DNA of 64,000 nt, taken from Dipteris shenzhenensis. Taxonomy: Eukaryota > Polypodiophyta > Polypodiopsida > Gleicheniales. The notes under the pieces were generated by a model. That model searched no databases. It had not been told where the DNA came from and worked only from the letters and a program-made list of their open reading frames with translations. Both the position numbers and the translations under genes were made by a program. The stretch lies in assembly GCA_047967505.1 (NCBI GenBank), contig CM106538.1; one strand, given 5' to 3'. This document shows, one piece after another, positions 1 through 10,681 of the stretch; position 1 is the first letter of the stretch, and the number at the start of each line of letters is the position of its first letter.

Positions 1-1060
1 TTGCCGGAGCAGTGTCTATGGTACACGCAATTGGGATGCCTGGCTATCAGGGATTGTAGGAGATGTTAGAACAAAGATTCCCCTCAGTCACGCCCTGAGC
101 AGCGGACCACTCACCCAGAGGGAGGGTAGCAAGGGAGAGGTCAGTAGATGGAGTCCTAGACACGCTGGGTGGAGCCGTCCTGTGGTGCTTGGACTAGAGT
201 GAAGCAAAAGAAACCCAATAAGAACGCCCTGAAAAGTGAAGATGGTGAGCCAGGCAGCGTGAGCGGAGGAGGACAGAGCAGGTGGCCACTCGTCAGCCTT
301 AGGGGCACCTCCCTAGCCTGAGAGGAAGCAGGCAGAGGAGGCAGTGTAACCTTAACGGCTTGGAGAGTCCAGGGTGCAATGTGAGCCCCCTCTGGCCAAA
401 CCAACAGTCACCCCAAGATTCATTCTTTAGAGGCAGCCTGAGAGGGAGGCCCTGGACAAAGCTTCCACTTGCGGGGAGTAGCCACAGGAGGGGCTGCCCG
501 CTTAGAGGTAGCAGTCTGCTGAAGTCGGGCATGCCTAGAGAAGATCTGCGCCCTCTAAGGGGCGGCTTGGGGTGAGCAGCGCACAGCAGCACCCAGGTCC
601 GCCAAGCCCGAGGGGAGCCCGGCTGACCCACTACCACAGCAGCCTGCTCAGGCTGTGCCACAAAGCACGAGGGGGGCGCAATGGCCAACCACCTGGCTGC
701 CAAAGGAAGCCGCGAAGAGGCTGCTCGGCAAGCAAGCCGGGGGGGGGGGGGGATTCACCGACCACATGGAGAGGCTCATGGGCTGCCTGGAGGAGGCCAG
801 AGAGGGAAGGAAACACAGCAAGGGTGGGCAGAAGGCAAGAAGCAGGCAAAAGAGGGGGAGAAGAGGGGGGGGGGGGGGGGGGGGGGGGCGCGGGGGGGGG
901 GGGAGGCAAGAGGGGGGGAAGTGAGCTAAAGCAAGGAGGGGGAGCGAGAAGGAGAGAAGCCCTTACATTACAGGTCATATACACGTTATGGGTAAGATGC
1001 TTGAATGATTTTGCAGGTCATAGGGACAGAGCAAACAAGGTTCCTTAGGGTGCAGTATTG
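1..1060. other. GC/purine-rich unclassified segment
   Basis: About 1 kb of G- and A-rich sequence with no recognisable protein. Open frames here are glycine-, arginine- or proline-rich translations of homopolymer and purine runs, so I do not treat them as genes. Its composition differs sharply from the AT-rich sequence that follows at about 1060. It could be the GC-rich end of an unrecognised repeat or the 3' flank of the minus-strand host gene. I cannot tell which. Confidence 0.4.
739..903. repeat. Long poly-G tracts
   Basis: Three uninterrupted G runs are visible: 739-752 (14 G), 865-888 (24 G) and 892-903 (12 G, separated from the previous run by cgc). They sit in a purine-rich context on the plus strand, so the minus strand is poly-C. 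Such tracts can form G-quadruplexes and are prone to length error in sequencing and assembly. Confidence 0.9.
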
Positions 1061-1621
1061 TGGCCTTTTTAGCTTTCAAAATCTAGTGTGCGGGCACATT
1101 ACAAATCCCCTCATTGGGCCTTTCAGTGAATTATCTTGAAATAGGGACTTGACTTGTTGGATCTACCATGGTTGTATCTTAATCCATTAATAGAATGAGG
1201 CAAACCCAACTCGAAACAGTTTGATTTGTAGTTTTCAAGCTAGGGACTTGCTTGCCCAATTGATTCATTACTGGTTTTGTTTACCCACAATAGCTCTTTC
1301 ACCTGATATACTTTAATCTTTCTTTCAAAAATACTAAGCCTTGAAGAAATAATCTTGTGGTTTTCCAAATTCAAATGCCTCTCAGATGGAGTTAAGCCAG
1401 TTCATGGAACATCAATTGATAGAAGTGGTTCACAACGGTAGTCCAAACTTTTTCTTCCTCTGATACAAATCTTTTGGAGCAATTATTTTTACTCTCGCCC
1501 AAGTACGATCCTTGCGATATGAAAATTTACCCACAAATCTCTCTTCAGATAATAAGCTCAAAGACATCTTTAAATCCAGAAATTGAGAAAGTCCACAAAA
1601 ACAGCATTAAAAGTCACTCAC

Positions 1622-1803
1622 CTCAATTTCTGGGAAAATACCTCTGCTCAGACTCAGACTGGAAACTGTCTTCTTGTGGTTACACCAATAGTTTATACAC
1701 CATAAACACCAAAAAAGAATACCGAGTCCAAATAAAAAAAATGAAAGTGGTAGAGCGATAAACAGTGGCTCAACCTTTTTGCCAATGAAAGCTGGTGTCC
1801 CTG
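1622..1803 (-). CDS. GEX3: GEX3-like gene, transmembrane exon (partial CDS)
   Basis: This exon encodes a short extracellular linker, a hydrophobic helix of about 20 residues (LFIALPLSFFLFGLGILFW) and then a basic stretch (NHKK), as expected for a single-pass membrane anchor. The 3' splice site is an AG at 1804-1805 or 1801-1802, which gives a start at 1803 or 1800. The donor is gtgagt, complement of 1616-1621. Both starts are phase 1, matching the phase-1 end of the propeller exon at 13572-13847, so an intron of about 11.8 kb would join them directly, although an unseen exon between them cannot be excluded. The cytoplasmic tail is not clearly found. A short basic minus-strand frame at 1430-1582 ending in a stop is a weak candidate, but it would require an intron of only about 50 nt. 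The exon and its helix are well supported. The GEX3 name rests on the linked propeller exons. Confidence 0.6.
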
Positions 1804-2219
1804 CTGTTGGGACAAATCATGGAGTAAGATTGGTTAGAACTCAACCATTAAAAACTACATAGGAGGGTATAGAAGGGTTTTGTTGGAAAAGAAGAACCTT
1901 CATCATCAAAGGCGTTTAACCAAGAAGTACAATTATTGCCCTCCACATTAGAACCTGCAAATTCAATTGATTGATATTTTAGTGAGATTTATGGTTGATT
2001 TTGAAAAAACATTGTTGAGTGCTGTACAGTGTAGTTACTAGATTCAGAAATATTCATAACAAGTTAATCACAGGTCTGAGAACGGACTGGCAGGTTGACT
2101 TCCATGAAGGATACATTGTCTAAATCTATTCTAATGTATGAACATTTAATATTATTCATGGGATAAACTCGTTCCTGGTTTTGGTTTTGGGAAGCCCTTA
2201 TATTTAAAAGTTCAGTGAT
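1804..2219. other. Intronic stretch, nothing recognised
   Basis: AT-rich sequence just upstream (minus strand) of the transmembrane exon. I see no coding or repeat signature. It should carry the branch point and the end of the 11.8 kb intron. Confidence 0.5.
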
Positions 2220-2440
2220 ATTGAAACATTCAACCTTTTTTTTTTTAGTAGTCCAAATCATGGGAAAGAATTTATAGAAGGCTTCATTAAATAGCTTGGC
2301 TAAGATCGGTGGGAGTATTTCCAAACCACAAGTTAAGAGTTTTTCTTGAAGCCCATCATGATGTTTGGCTTTGCCATTTTGAATCTTCTTGACGGCATCC
2401 TTTTCCGTGAAAAAGTAATATATTCCATTTAAAACACGGT
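2220..2440 (-). pseudogene. Non-LTR retrotransposon RT N-terminal fragment
   Basis: A minus-strand frame within a 159-codon ORF (2064-2543) reads like the start of a non-LTR reverse transcriptase. It has an A-V-K-K-I..GKA..DGL..K..C pattern, then hydrophobic L-P-P-I-L and LFNEAF motifs, and then P-M-I-W followed by lysines. This matches the fingers region that precedes RT motif 1 in plant LINE or RTE-like elements. Nothing before or after it continues the enzyme. Family assignment is tentative and a chance resemblance is possible. Confidence 0.35.
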
Positions 2441-2999
2441 ACCAAGTATGATAATTACAGCAGAGGTGGGAGAGCAATCTCCATCCCAAACCTCCACAAA
2501 AAATCCCCAAACCGCACAACAGAGGGTAAGAGAAAACACTCAATCCTCAACCTCTCAAAACCTTGCACATGAGGGGGTACAAAGGTCAATCTTGATTCCT
2601 CACAATACTTCAATGAAGAAAACCCCACACGAAACAGCCCGCGAGAAAGGATGTTAAGATTTGAGACTCACCGTAGGCGGGCTGGATAGCTAGAGTGGGA
2701 AGGCGCAAATACGTAGACACCAGAGTTGGGGTCAAAATGTGGCGGGAACCCATAACTCGAAGGTGTCTGAGGACATGTCATAACTCCAAATGAATGTTGT
2801 GCACAAGGGAATGTCTACTGGAGGAAAATCGATACTATCAAACTCTGTGAGCGCTAGTGCCTCAATCTCCCTTGTAGATAGGACAGATGAAAGATAAAGA
2901 GATGGATCTAGAATTGTCTTGAAGACCACCCGGAGCCGTGAGGGATGCTAATCATCGCCGGATGTGTCCGGAGGCGCCACTCATCGTGGAGCAAGGGAG
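2441..2999. other. Unclassified intronic sequence
   Basis: No convincing coding or structural element. It lies between the RT fragment and the LINE 3' end, and its right part may be the decayed continuation of that LINE. Confidence 0.35.
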
Positions 3000-4136
3000 G
3001 GTGAATAGTCTGAGTCACCATGGTCTAAGCCAGTTAGGATTGCAGGTTTTATGGAGTAGGGCACATATTCGTAATGGTACCTAGATCTCGACCCTTCTCT
3101 TCTGGCTCTAGGTTCATGGAGACTTTGTCTCTATGGAGGTGTCCCTATCACATGTTTGCAGTGGGACCTTGGAGAGTGGGAGTGAATTGATGAAGGGCAC
3201 CGAGAGAAGAGCATTCTCTTCTTTCGTTACACGGTTAGAAATGCCAGGAGATTTCAGCTTAGTTGTAGAGGTTGGAGGCTCTCTAGATCTCCTCATTGGG
3301 ACATCTTTAACATTTTTGCAGATGTGCAAAAAAACTTTTGGAGGAGACTTTGGAAATCCCTCAAGAATGGAAAAATCACTCTCTTCTTTTGGCTTTCTAT
3401 TCATGGAGGGATTGCGGTGAACTTGTGGAGGTCTAGTAACCCTACATGTCCTCGTTGCCATTCAATGATTGAGACAGTTCAGCCTTGTCTCTGGGAGTGC
3501 AGACGGGCGAGGACAATTTGGAAGGGTGTTGCAAGGATAGTATGTATTTTCCATACTTCACCCTTCTTCATGACTTGGGGTTCAGTGGCTTGGCTTTCTC
3601 TTACGGGGCCTCAGGTTTTTTCCGAGGGACATGATTCAAATGGGGCTTTTTTGGTTCGCCAACACTTAGTAGAGTCATGTTCCCTACAGAATGTTGCTCT
3701 TACTTCTTTTAGACTTGCACATGCTTCGGTAGACACACCTTGGGAGATTCTGGCTAGTATTGCAGCTTGGCATATTTGAAGAGCCAAATGTACAGAGGCA
3801 TTGAATGGATCCTAGGTTCACCCCTCTCAGACATTGGCTAGTATTTTTACTGATACTATACATACCTTGATGGTCATCTGGGCGAGTATGCAAGGGTCAT
3901 CGAGAGTAGCCTCTGCTAGGAGGAATACTTTCTTCAGAGTTTAGTGGGGATCTCCTTTCTTCTCTGATTCTGTCTTAGGGTTGACTTGCATTTTCGGCCT
4001 CATCCCTAGTTATTTGTTAGCTTTTTTTTAGCTTTGATTTCTCTCATGTTTTATTGACATGATGTACTTTTGCATTAAGCTTGCTCTGTGGTTTTTATTC
4101 TTACTTAATATAAGCATTTTTTTGCCAAAAAAAAAG
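3000..4136 (+). mobile_element. LINE (L1-like) 3' end with zf-RVT remnant
   Basis: A 5'-truncated plant LINE. Translated pieces between about 3130 and 3780 show the C-terminal zinc-binding region of the polyprotein: a CPRC pair, then an E-T-type helix (IETVQPCLWEC) and R-A-R-T-I-W, broken by frameshifts. A decayed C-terminal extension follows. The element ends in an A-rich tail (4126-4135) after a T-rich motif shared with the copies ending near 10943 (minus strand) and 15345. The nucleotide sequence parallels 24912-26310, so these belong to one family. Multiple stops mean it is not functional. It lies in the last large intron of the host gene. Confidence 0.8.
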
Positions 4137-4199
4137 AACTAGAGTCGCTAGAGAAAGTGTGAGAATGAGCTGCAGGATGATCCTAGTCCTCATTGAAAA

Positions 4200-4745
4200 T
4201 CACTCTGTGATGTTGGGGCCTGATGGAGCAAATGAAGCATGTAGAGCAAAAGTACCCGGTGTAGCAGAAGTATTCAGTGGAGCAGAAGTACCTTGTCGAG
4301 TAGAAGGATCATGTGTAGTAGAGGTACCCTGTGCAGCTTGTGCAAGAGGACTTTGTGCTCAGAAGGATCACGTGTAGCAGAATTACACTGTGCAGCAGAA
4401 GTACCCTGTGCAGGAGAATTAGGGGCAGCAGAAGGATCATGGGTAGCAGATGCACTGGGGGCAAATGGAGAAGAAGTCTTGGTCCTTTTGGGGTGTTGTC
4501 CAGATGTAGGGGAATTCATGGAGCTGCCTGCCTGGGTGGCCTGTGTCATTGGAGAGGGACGTGAAGGGGACCCCTGAGAAGTCATCTTCGCATAAAATGG
4601 AGTAAATAGCTTATGTTTGGGCAGGTGAGGTTTGTATTTGGTGCGCTTCTCTGGCATAAAGAACAAGGAGAGATTTGTAAGAAGAAGGGGAGGTTGGGAG
4701 GGTTGGTCCAGAGGAAGAAGAGGGGTCGCAATTGGAGGGTGGAGA
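4200..4745 (-). repeat. Degenerate short tandem repeats with a Ser/Ala/Pro-rich ORF
   Basis: Between about 4215 and 4460 a unit of roughly 18-30 bp around the core gcagaagtaccctgtg recurs in diverged form. Read on the minus strand it gives a Ser/Ala/Thr/Pro-rich repeat inside a 164-codon ORF (4274-4768) that begins with a more complex basic segment. I do not recognise the protein. It could be the spacer of a retrotransposon GAG or a chance open frame through a low-complexity repeat. It abuts an LTR at 4750. Confidence 0.45.
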
Positions 4746-4749
4746 AGTG

Positions 4750-5091
4750 TGTTCGGAAATGGAGTCAAGTTGAGTAAGTTTTGGTGTGTTCTAGTGAGTC
4801 CTAGTGTGAGTTTTATAGCACTAGGTATCTAGGAGTGCCACGTGTCATGTCGGGAGTTATCCCATATACATTTGGTACTTAGTGTATGTGTGCCTATCCT
4901 ATAAAGGCATTGTACTTGTCACTCGTCAAATCACTCAACTCATTTAAGTACAAGCTACTTTGGTCTACATGTGAGTATTTGTTCGTTGCTTTCATTTCCT
5001 TTCCATTTTATTTCCATTTCATTATGTTTGCTATCTTTCCTTTTCATTCCTAGTGTTAGCTTGCTTCTCTCCCTAGCACTATGTTCCTTCA
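4750..5091 (+). mobile_element. Copia-type LTR (same family as the TR-GAG element)
   Basis: 342 bp beginning TGTTCGGAAATGGAGTCAAG and ending CCTTCA. It aligns along its length with the LTRs at 22212-22545 and 24579-24911 (minus strand), sharing the first 20 bases almost exactly, a central gccacgtgtcat block, and the sequence before the end. A TATA-like cctataaagg lies near 4900. The primer site follows after a 2-base spacer, making this a 5' LTR in plus orientation. No matching 3' LTR is seen on the right. Confidence 0.85.
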
Positions 5092-5093
5092 TG

Positions 5094-5106
5094 TGGTATC
5101 AGAGCC
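5094..5106 (+). other. Primer-binding site (initiator tRNA-Met type)
   Basis: TGGTATCAGAGCC follows the LTR end after the dinucleotide tg. This is the standard plant Ty1/copia primer site, complementary to the 3' end of initiator methionine tRNA. It fixes the orientation of the LTR at 4750-5091. Confidence 0.92.
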
Positions 5107-6600
5107 ATGTTCCTAGCCTTATCTCTCCTTCCCTTTCCAAGAGGTTGAGGTGAGGGAGGCCAATGAAGCTACTTGAGCCTCTCCCTCCTTGGAAGGCCCT
5201 CTTCTCTCTTGAGCTCCTCTACTTCTACTCCTTAGCCTCGCTCCTGAGCTGTTTCTTGCTGCAGTGACCAGCAGAGAGTGGTTTTCCAGCTGGCCATTGC
5301 CGCCATTAGTCTCCTCATCACTATTAAAGTTGCCCGTGCCAAAATCGTCAAAAAAAAGAAGGGTCGCAACCTTTACGACATCTCTGCAGGCCAAACGGCA
5401 TAGAAGTTGAAGTTGAGCAAAAGGGTAGAATGTAGATCTCATTGAGAGCTACATTTTTCCTTTTTACATCTTGTCAATCCGACATCTCTACGGAAAGATA
5501 TGGGTATTTGAAGATTTGCCTTACCAAACTATCCTAATTTCGCATTTTCATTCCAATTTCTCAGAATTTTTTTGGGATTTTGGGATTTTTTGCCTGAGCT
5601 GCACTTGGGGTTATAACTCTGCACATTTCAACCAGTTTTTTGCCAAACCCTACTTTTTGTAGAAACCCTAATTTCTAGAATTTAGGGCTTTTCTGACTTT
5701 TGCAGTCCTTAGGCATAATTGAAGCCTCTAAATGTAGATATTTTGGGGATTTTTCAAAATTCATGTAATTTCATTACTATTTTGTACATTCATTTAGGCA
5801 TTTTGCCTCCTTTCGGCATAATTGCTTAAATTTAAGGCTCTACTCCGATCTTGGTGACTCACATTGCGACATTTTGAGAGTCATGATGTGATTGCTCCTT
5901 GTAGCTGCTTCCATGGCTGACATCGACATATAATTCGGGGCATTCTTGCCATGATCTTCATCGACATACTTCATGACTGGAGATGTGCACATTAGTGCAG
6001 ACAGCCACTTGGAGATGTTTTACGGGTTCTCTGCCTTTGTTATGCATAAAATGAATGAAATATTCTTTTCCTATGTTCGAGTCAAGGGTACTCTGCCCTG
6101 GGTAGTCCCCCAAAATGAATGCAATTATGGTTTTCTTGAGTCAATAAAGGTTCTCTGCCTTGGATAATCCTCCTAAAATGATGTATTTATTTGTTTATTT
6201 TCTTGTGTGTGGCTCCCTGTCCCTCATTAGTCCGAATGAGAAAAGTGAGAAAGTGTGGTTACTACCACACGCCTTCTCCCACGTCTTGTGTGAACATGAA
6301 GGAAAACCATTGCACCAATGGACTGAGTCGAGATATGACATATTGCACAAGTTGGCGGGTGACTGCATCATGTTGTATCCTTGTCCCATACGTCACTACT
6401 TCAGTCATATGACTGATGTCCCAAGTGGGCTAGGTGATTGTCTCAAGTTGGCTGGTGATTGTGTCACGTTGTATCATGTGTCACCCAGAGTGATTGAGTC
6501 ATGATATGGCATATGTCCCAAGTCATGGAAGTATGGAGTAAGTAGGTCATGCTTCCTCTTGTGTTTCGCGGACCAGGAAAGACTGGTGATGTGAAGCCTT
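5107..6600 (+). mobile_element. Internal remnant of the copia-related GAG-type element
   Basis: The first 40 bases after the primer site match the leader beside the inverted copy at 7361-7392. The stretch from 6138 to about 6240 (starting gagtcaataaagg) matches the post-GAG region of the TR-GAG element (complement of about 22870-22969), including a shared tgtgtggctccctgtccct-like block. No GAG reading frame remains between them, so the coding part appears deleted or replaced. The open frames here (for example 6160-6504) are read-throughs of this non-coding tail. Confidence 0.6.
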
Positions 6601-6774
6601 TAGGGTGACCCACTAACACCCCATGAAACCGATACCATTAAGGGAAAAATCCCCCAAAAACTTGCTGAAAAAGCAGGAGAGAGTGAAACCCAAGGAATGT
6701 CAACTACTTGAAAAGCCACACCTGTTTTTTTTTTTGTTGAAAAGAGTATATACATACTCATCCAGAAGAGTTTA

Positions 6775-7360
6775 CTCAGCCTTATATCTCTTCACTCTAG
6801 AACCATTCGCTGTGGCTGGAAGCACCATACCGTTCAAAGTGGCCAAATACACACCACTATTAGGAAGAAGCTTGGAGATGAAGTAAGGTCCAGTCAACAT
6901 GCTAACAAATTTAGGTTTATGCTTCAAAAACTTGCTAGAATATAAGAGAATCAATCACCCACTTCAAACTCACGATGGCAGAGGTTCTTGTCATACCACG
7001 CCCGTTGCCTATTCTGCCACACTTCTTGTGTAAGGACGGCCTCCCGTCGATGCTTGTCCAAGGCTTCCAGATCCCAAAGTTATTCAAAGGTGCAGGCCTC
7101 CAAGTTGTCATCCATCTCAACGATGACCCTAGTAGTCTCCATATGAAATTCATAAGGCATAACTGTCTCGACGCTGCAAACCAATTGAAACGGTGAATAC
7201 TTAGTAGTGGCATTGTATGCTTATCTGTAAGCAAAAAGAGTTGCAAGGAGTAAAATATCCCAATCCGCCAAAGAATTAAGATACAAACGGGTCATGATAC
7301 GAAACATGGTATTATTGGAGCTCTTAGCCAATCCATTGGCGCAAGGGTAATAAGCTCTTG
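6775..7360 (-). pseudogene. Ty3/gypsy integrase C-terminal fragment
   Basis: Frame-shifted minus-strand translation shows the end of a Ty3/gypsy integrase core (YYP.ANGLAKSSN, then DWD and SPFQLV-like motifs), then the C-terminal domain with EVWQNRQRAWYDK, REFEVGD, LTGPYFISKLL and a final NGSRVKRYKAE. In the family the third catalytic residue is the Glu of G-x-A-E. Here that position reads Lys, so catalysis would be lost even without the stops. The fragment ends abruptly at about 7360 against copia leader sequence, which suggests one element broke into the other. Confidence 0.8.
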
Positions 7361-7392
7361 GAAAGGGAGGAGAGAGATAGGGCTAGGAGCAT

Positions 7393-7405
7393 GGCTCTGA
7401 TACCA
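7393..7405 (-). other. Primer-binding site (tRNA-Met type), minus strand
   Basis: The complement reads TGGTATCAGAGCC, separated by two bases from the LTR at 7408. It is followed on the minus strand by about 32 bases of leader that match the leader after 5106, then by unrelated gypsy sequence. Confidence 0.92.
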
Positions 7406-7407
7406 CA

Positions 7408-7701
7408 TGAAGGCACATGGTAGGAGGAATGGAATGGAAAAGAAATGGAAGAACTAGAAAGCAATGAAAGGAAATGGAAAGTACAAAGCAATGATAACCA
7501 AAATACTCACATGATAGAAAAGCTTGATGTAGACCACTCTGATGTGACACAAGGTAAGTACAACACTATATAGTGTGACACTAGACTCTAGAAAGCCAAA
7601 GTGTATATGGGATAACTCCCAATATGACACGTGGCATGTCTGGGACTCACTAGACTATAAGAACGCACCTAGAACACTCACTTTGAGTTCATGTTCCAAC
7701 A
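7408..7701 (-). mobile_element. Copia-type LTR, inverted copy of the 4750 family
   Basis: 294 bp. On the minus strand it begins TGTTGGAACATGAACTC and ends CCTTCA. It shares the gccacgtgtcat and cccatatac blocks with the other LTRs of the family. With the primer site at 7393-7405 it is a 5' LTR facing left, so it points toward the plus-strand 5' LTR at 4750. No GAG or 3' LTR of its own is present. Confidence 0.85.
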
Positions 7702-7749
7702 CTTCCGTTGCTCTAGATTTTCATGTTCCATTCTTTCACTGTTCCACGA

Positions 7750-8250
7750 TTGGTCTCTTTTAGGGGGCCAAAAAAGTCTCATAGTTTCTTTGCCTCACTC
7801 TTTATAGAGGTATTCCAGTTGGCTCGTGGCTTCAGCTGATGGGCACGCCTTGCTTATGTATGAGATGCCAGCTTGTAAAGGGATCAAGCAGGCATCGTTT
7901 GTAGAGTTGCCATATTGCCACGCTGGTTTGGATAGGAGTTTTCATATTATTCTCATAAATCACCTCTAATTCCTACACTCTGTCATGGGGAGTAGATCTT
8001 TGGGGCAGAGAATTTGTATATGAGTCAAAGTTGACCATGCTTTCTTCATGCAGTGACATTACTGGTCTCCAGCATTACTTTATGGTGGATATGGTGTGCG
8101 AGATGTGCTTTGTTCATTGATAGACATGCATCCATTATAGCTGATATATTGGTTTCCATTGGCTGATCTCATTTTTACTATCCACGGTCAGTGGGAGGGA
8201 AATGCTAGGACCTCTGCAGCAGTCGCTCAAGAGAGAGAGATTGCACTTCT
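7750..8250 (+). mobile_element. LINE zf-RVT fragment
   Basis: In the plus frame a decayed zinc-binding motif can be read (CLCMRCQ, then S-S-R-H, then SCHIA..VWI), the same arrangement as CPRC..ETI.HCLW.C..A..IW in the better LINE copies. Stops are frequent. The fragment follows the LTR at 7701 and fades out near 8250. Confidence 0.5.
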
Positions 8251-8259
8251 CATTGTTGA

Positions 8260-8980
8260 ATTTTGCATCATACATACACACTAAGATAGATGAGTCCAAC
8301 AATTCCATGCCATTGATTTAGGATCTTTCTAGTATGAAACATTAAATCCATAATTCTAAAGTTTACTTACTCATTTGGTTAATTAAGCCTCAACTGAAGA
8401 AATTGATAAGGATCTTTGATACATAAGCATGAGTATATTAAACAGGAAACTAGGCAACGCATTGGACGCTTACCATTAGCACTGCAAAATCCTCCTTTTG
8501 ATTGGTCTGTCAGGTAAGAACGACAAGAAATCATCATATAAAGACATGAAAGAGACATTTAAAGTGGAAATTTTTCAAAATAGTTCTAAAGAAATGATAT
8601 GGCAAATTATAGCATCCTATTTGCACTCTATGTCTATTCTTTGTTTATCATCAGGCAGCAACACTCAGACACAAAGCATGGAGTACATAACCAAAACCAA
8701 AAGACATCGTTTTAGTAGAATGCAATCATTCTCCAACTTTCACAATTTGAGGAAATATGCCTTCAACTTGGACATTGCAAGGAAATGAAGCAAGCGGTGG
8801 GACACCCCACAAAATGTAATTAAATAAATCACTCACTAATGAGCTATCATGACTTATATAGTCTTCCACTTCATTCTTTCCTCGCCATGATTGAGATTTG
8901 TTAGCTTGAGACTAATATAACTTAAGGCGCCAACACAATAATGCATGAGTTCTAGATCCTTCATGTCGAACTTTGCAATA
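8260..8980. other. Intronic AT-rich stretch, nothing recognised
   Basis: The open frame at 8498-8788 shows no family signature. I see no RNA, repeat or splice-compatible propeller exon. Confidence 0.4.
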
Positions 8981-8984
8981 AGTC

Positions 8985-9410
8985 TTATTTGAGCTTTGTG
9001 ATGAAGCTATCATTGCTTCTTGTTACTATCACATCATCTACATACAAAAGTGCAATAGCGATGTCTTTGCCTTTAACTAGTATATGATTTGCCTTGGATT
9101 TCATTTTTCCAAAGAAAAGACTTCTATTAAGTATAGATGAAACTCCGAGAGCAAAGCTGTAGGGAGAAGTAATCATGCGAGGCATGAGAAAACAATAATT
9201 AATTTTGTGTATGATCTGCATTAGATTTTGTTTAACTCATTAACAAAACTTGTCAACTCCATTGTACCAACTTCTGGATGCGTGCTTTAGGCCATAAAGG
9301 CTTTTCTTTTGTCAACATATGATCTCTTTTCCATTCTCAATATATCCTTGTGGTTGAAGCATATAGACTTCGTTATCCAAGTATATGTTTAGAATGCCAT
9401 TTTCACATCA
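8985..9410 (-). pseudogene. Ty1/copia reverse transcriptase fragment
   Basis: Minus-strand frames contain EVYMLQPQGYI-like, KKSLYGLKHASRSWYN-like and KGKDIAIALLYVDDVIVT motifs, which are the palm region and catalytic YVDD of a copia RT. About 100 nt of foreign sequence separates two versions of the same short segment (KSNADHT, near 9225; KSKANHI, near 9100), so the copy contains a local duplication with an insertion. Frameshifts and stops are present, and neither integrase nor RNase H is attached. Confidence 0.75.
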
Positions 9411-9769
9411 GACAATAGTGGGCAATTGTAGCATGTAATCTAGGGAAAGGGGCTGCAAAGCTAAGGTGATTCTAAGGGAGTGCTAAAGAGTAGTTGAAGA
9501 GGGCGCAACCAAAATTGGCGAGCAAGGGTGCATGAAGACGATGATGAAGACCATTGCGAGGAGGTGTAAGAGAGACTTGTTAGGGCATCGCATGCATGGG
9601 CATGCATATTGACTAATGATAGTAAATGACACCCTAAGAACTGCCATTAAGTGGTTGTTGGCTTCCCTCATGTAGTATTGCAAGGACGCATGCTCAAGAA
9701 ATTTGTCAACAAGTTTTATTGATGGAGGAGGGTAATGCCCTCAAGAACCACCCTTTTATGACAACATCA

Positions 9770-10681
9770 TTAGGTGGGGCTGACATCTTGGCAGCCAAGA
9801 CCTTGAGTGTATTATTCAAAAATGCTCTCTCTTGGCTTCATCGTGATTGTTGGCAACTCTTGGACAAACATATGTTCAAACATTTCCAGCATAAAATTCT
9901 GCAAAAAATCATCCTTAAGGTCCAACGATGTTAGAAAACAATCGAGGGAAAATTGATTGTACCATCCATCAGATCCTTCTTCCAAAGATGACAGAAAGAT
10001 GTGTTAAAAGACATGCTCATTCTCCACATCTTTGGCCTTACATGATGTGAGGAATCTTCTCACATGTGCTTTTTGCATCCTCATGTAGTTGGCCCTTGAA
10101 CTAATGGGTTTCACATAAACTTTGTTGAGCAATTTCAGAAGTCTTCCTCTCTCTGTGGAACTGAGAATTCCCATGAACGATGTAGCACCTCTACCCGCTC
10201 CAAGTCCTAAAGCAGTTGCAAAAGTTGAAGGGGATATGGATTGAGTAGCAATAAGTGCAGGTGCCATGGGGACACAAGGTGGAGAGGCCTGGATGAAGCA
10301 AGGACCCTCGGGAAGACGAAACTGGTGAAATCTTATTGATGCAACTATGGATGAAGAGTATAAGGAAGGTTTGGAAGGTGTTGAAGGAACTACTGATGCA
10401 AATGCAGATGGAGAGTGTGATGGCACTGAGGATGCAAGAGTAGTTTGGAAGGAGAGAGATGGAATACAAGCCATGTATGATGCATAATCTGTAGGAAAGA
10501 ACATAGAGAATGGTAAAGGTATAGTAGATGAGAGAGGAGGTTGAACATTCATGGACAGTGCAAGGGACATGACCGAAGCGAAAATAGCAGTGTAATGGTG
10601 TAGAAGGTGGAATTGATAGAAAAATGGGGTTGTGCATAACAGATCAAATAGCAGCCTCACCATTTTCCAGTGTCGTGTCAA
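9770..10681 (-). pseudogene. Ty3/gypsy-like GAG, stop-interrupted
   Basis: A 225-codon open frame (10004-10681) starts with a Ser/Pro-rich, partly hydrophobic region and ends in a charged segment. After one in-frame stop the same frame continues with HIFLSSLEEGSDGWYNQF, LKDDFLQNF and PRESIFE, the Retrotrans_gag pattern (hydrophobic-SL...A..W/Y...F..F...E). This is typical of Ty3/gypsy capsid proteins. A second stop lies about 60 codons on. There is no zinc knuckle and no pol next to it, so it is an isolated fragment. Confidence 0.6.

Noticed and set aside
572-1048. Gly/Arg-rich open frame over the poly-G tracts
   Set aside because: The length comes from homopolymer G and purine runs read in three frames; no domain and no codon bias.
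1430-1582. Basic minus-strand frame ending in a stop, possible cytoplasmic tail of the GEX3-like protein
   Set aside because: It would need an intron of about 50 nt after the donor at 1621, shorter than usual for plants, and I cannot match the residues to the family.
2732-2929. Minus-strand open frame next to the LINE at 3 kb
   Set aside because: No motif; it is on the opposite strand to the LINE and probably shadows its decayed upstream part.
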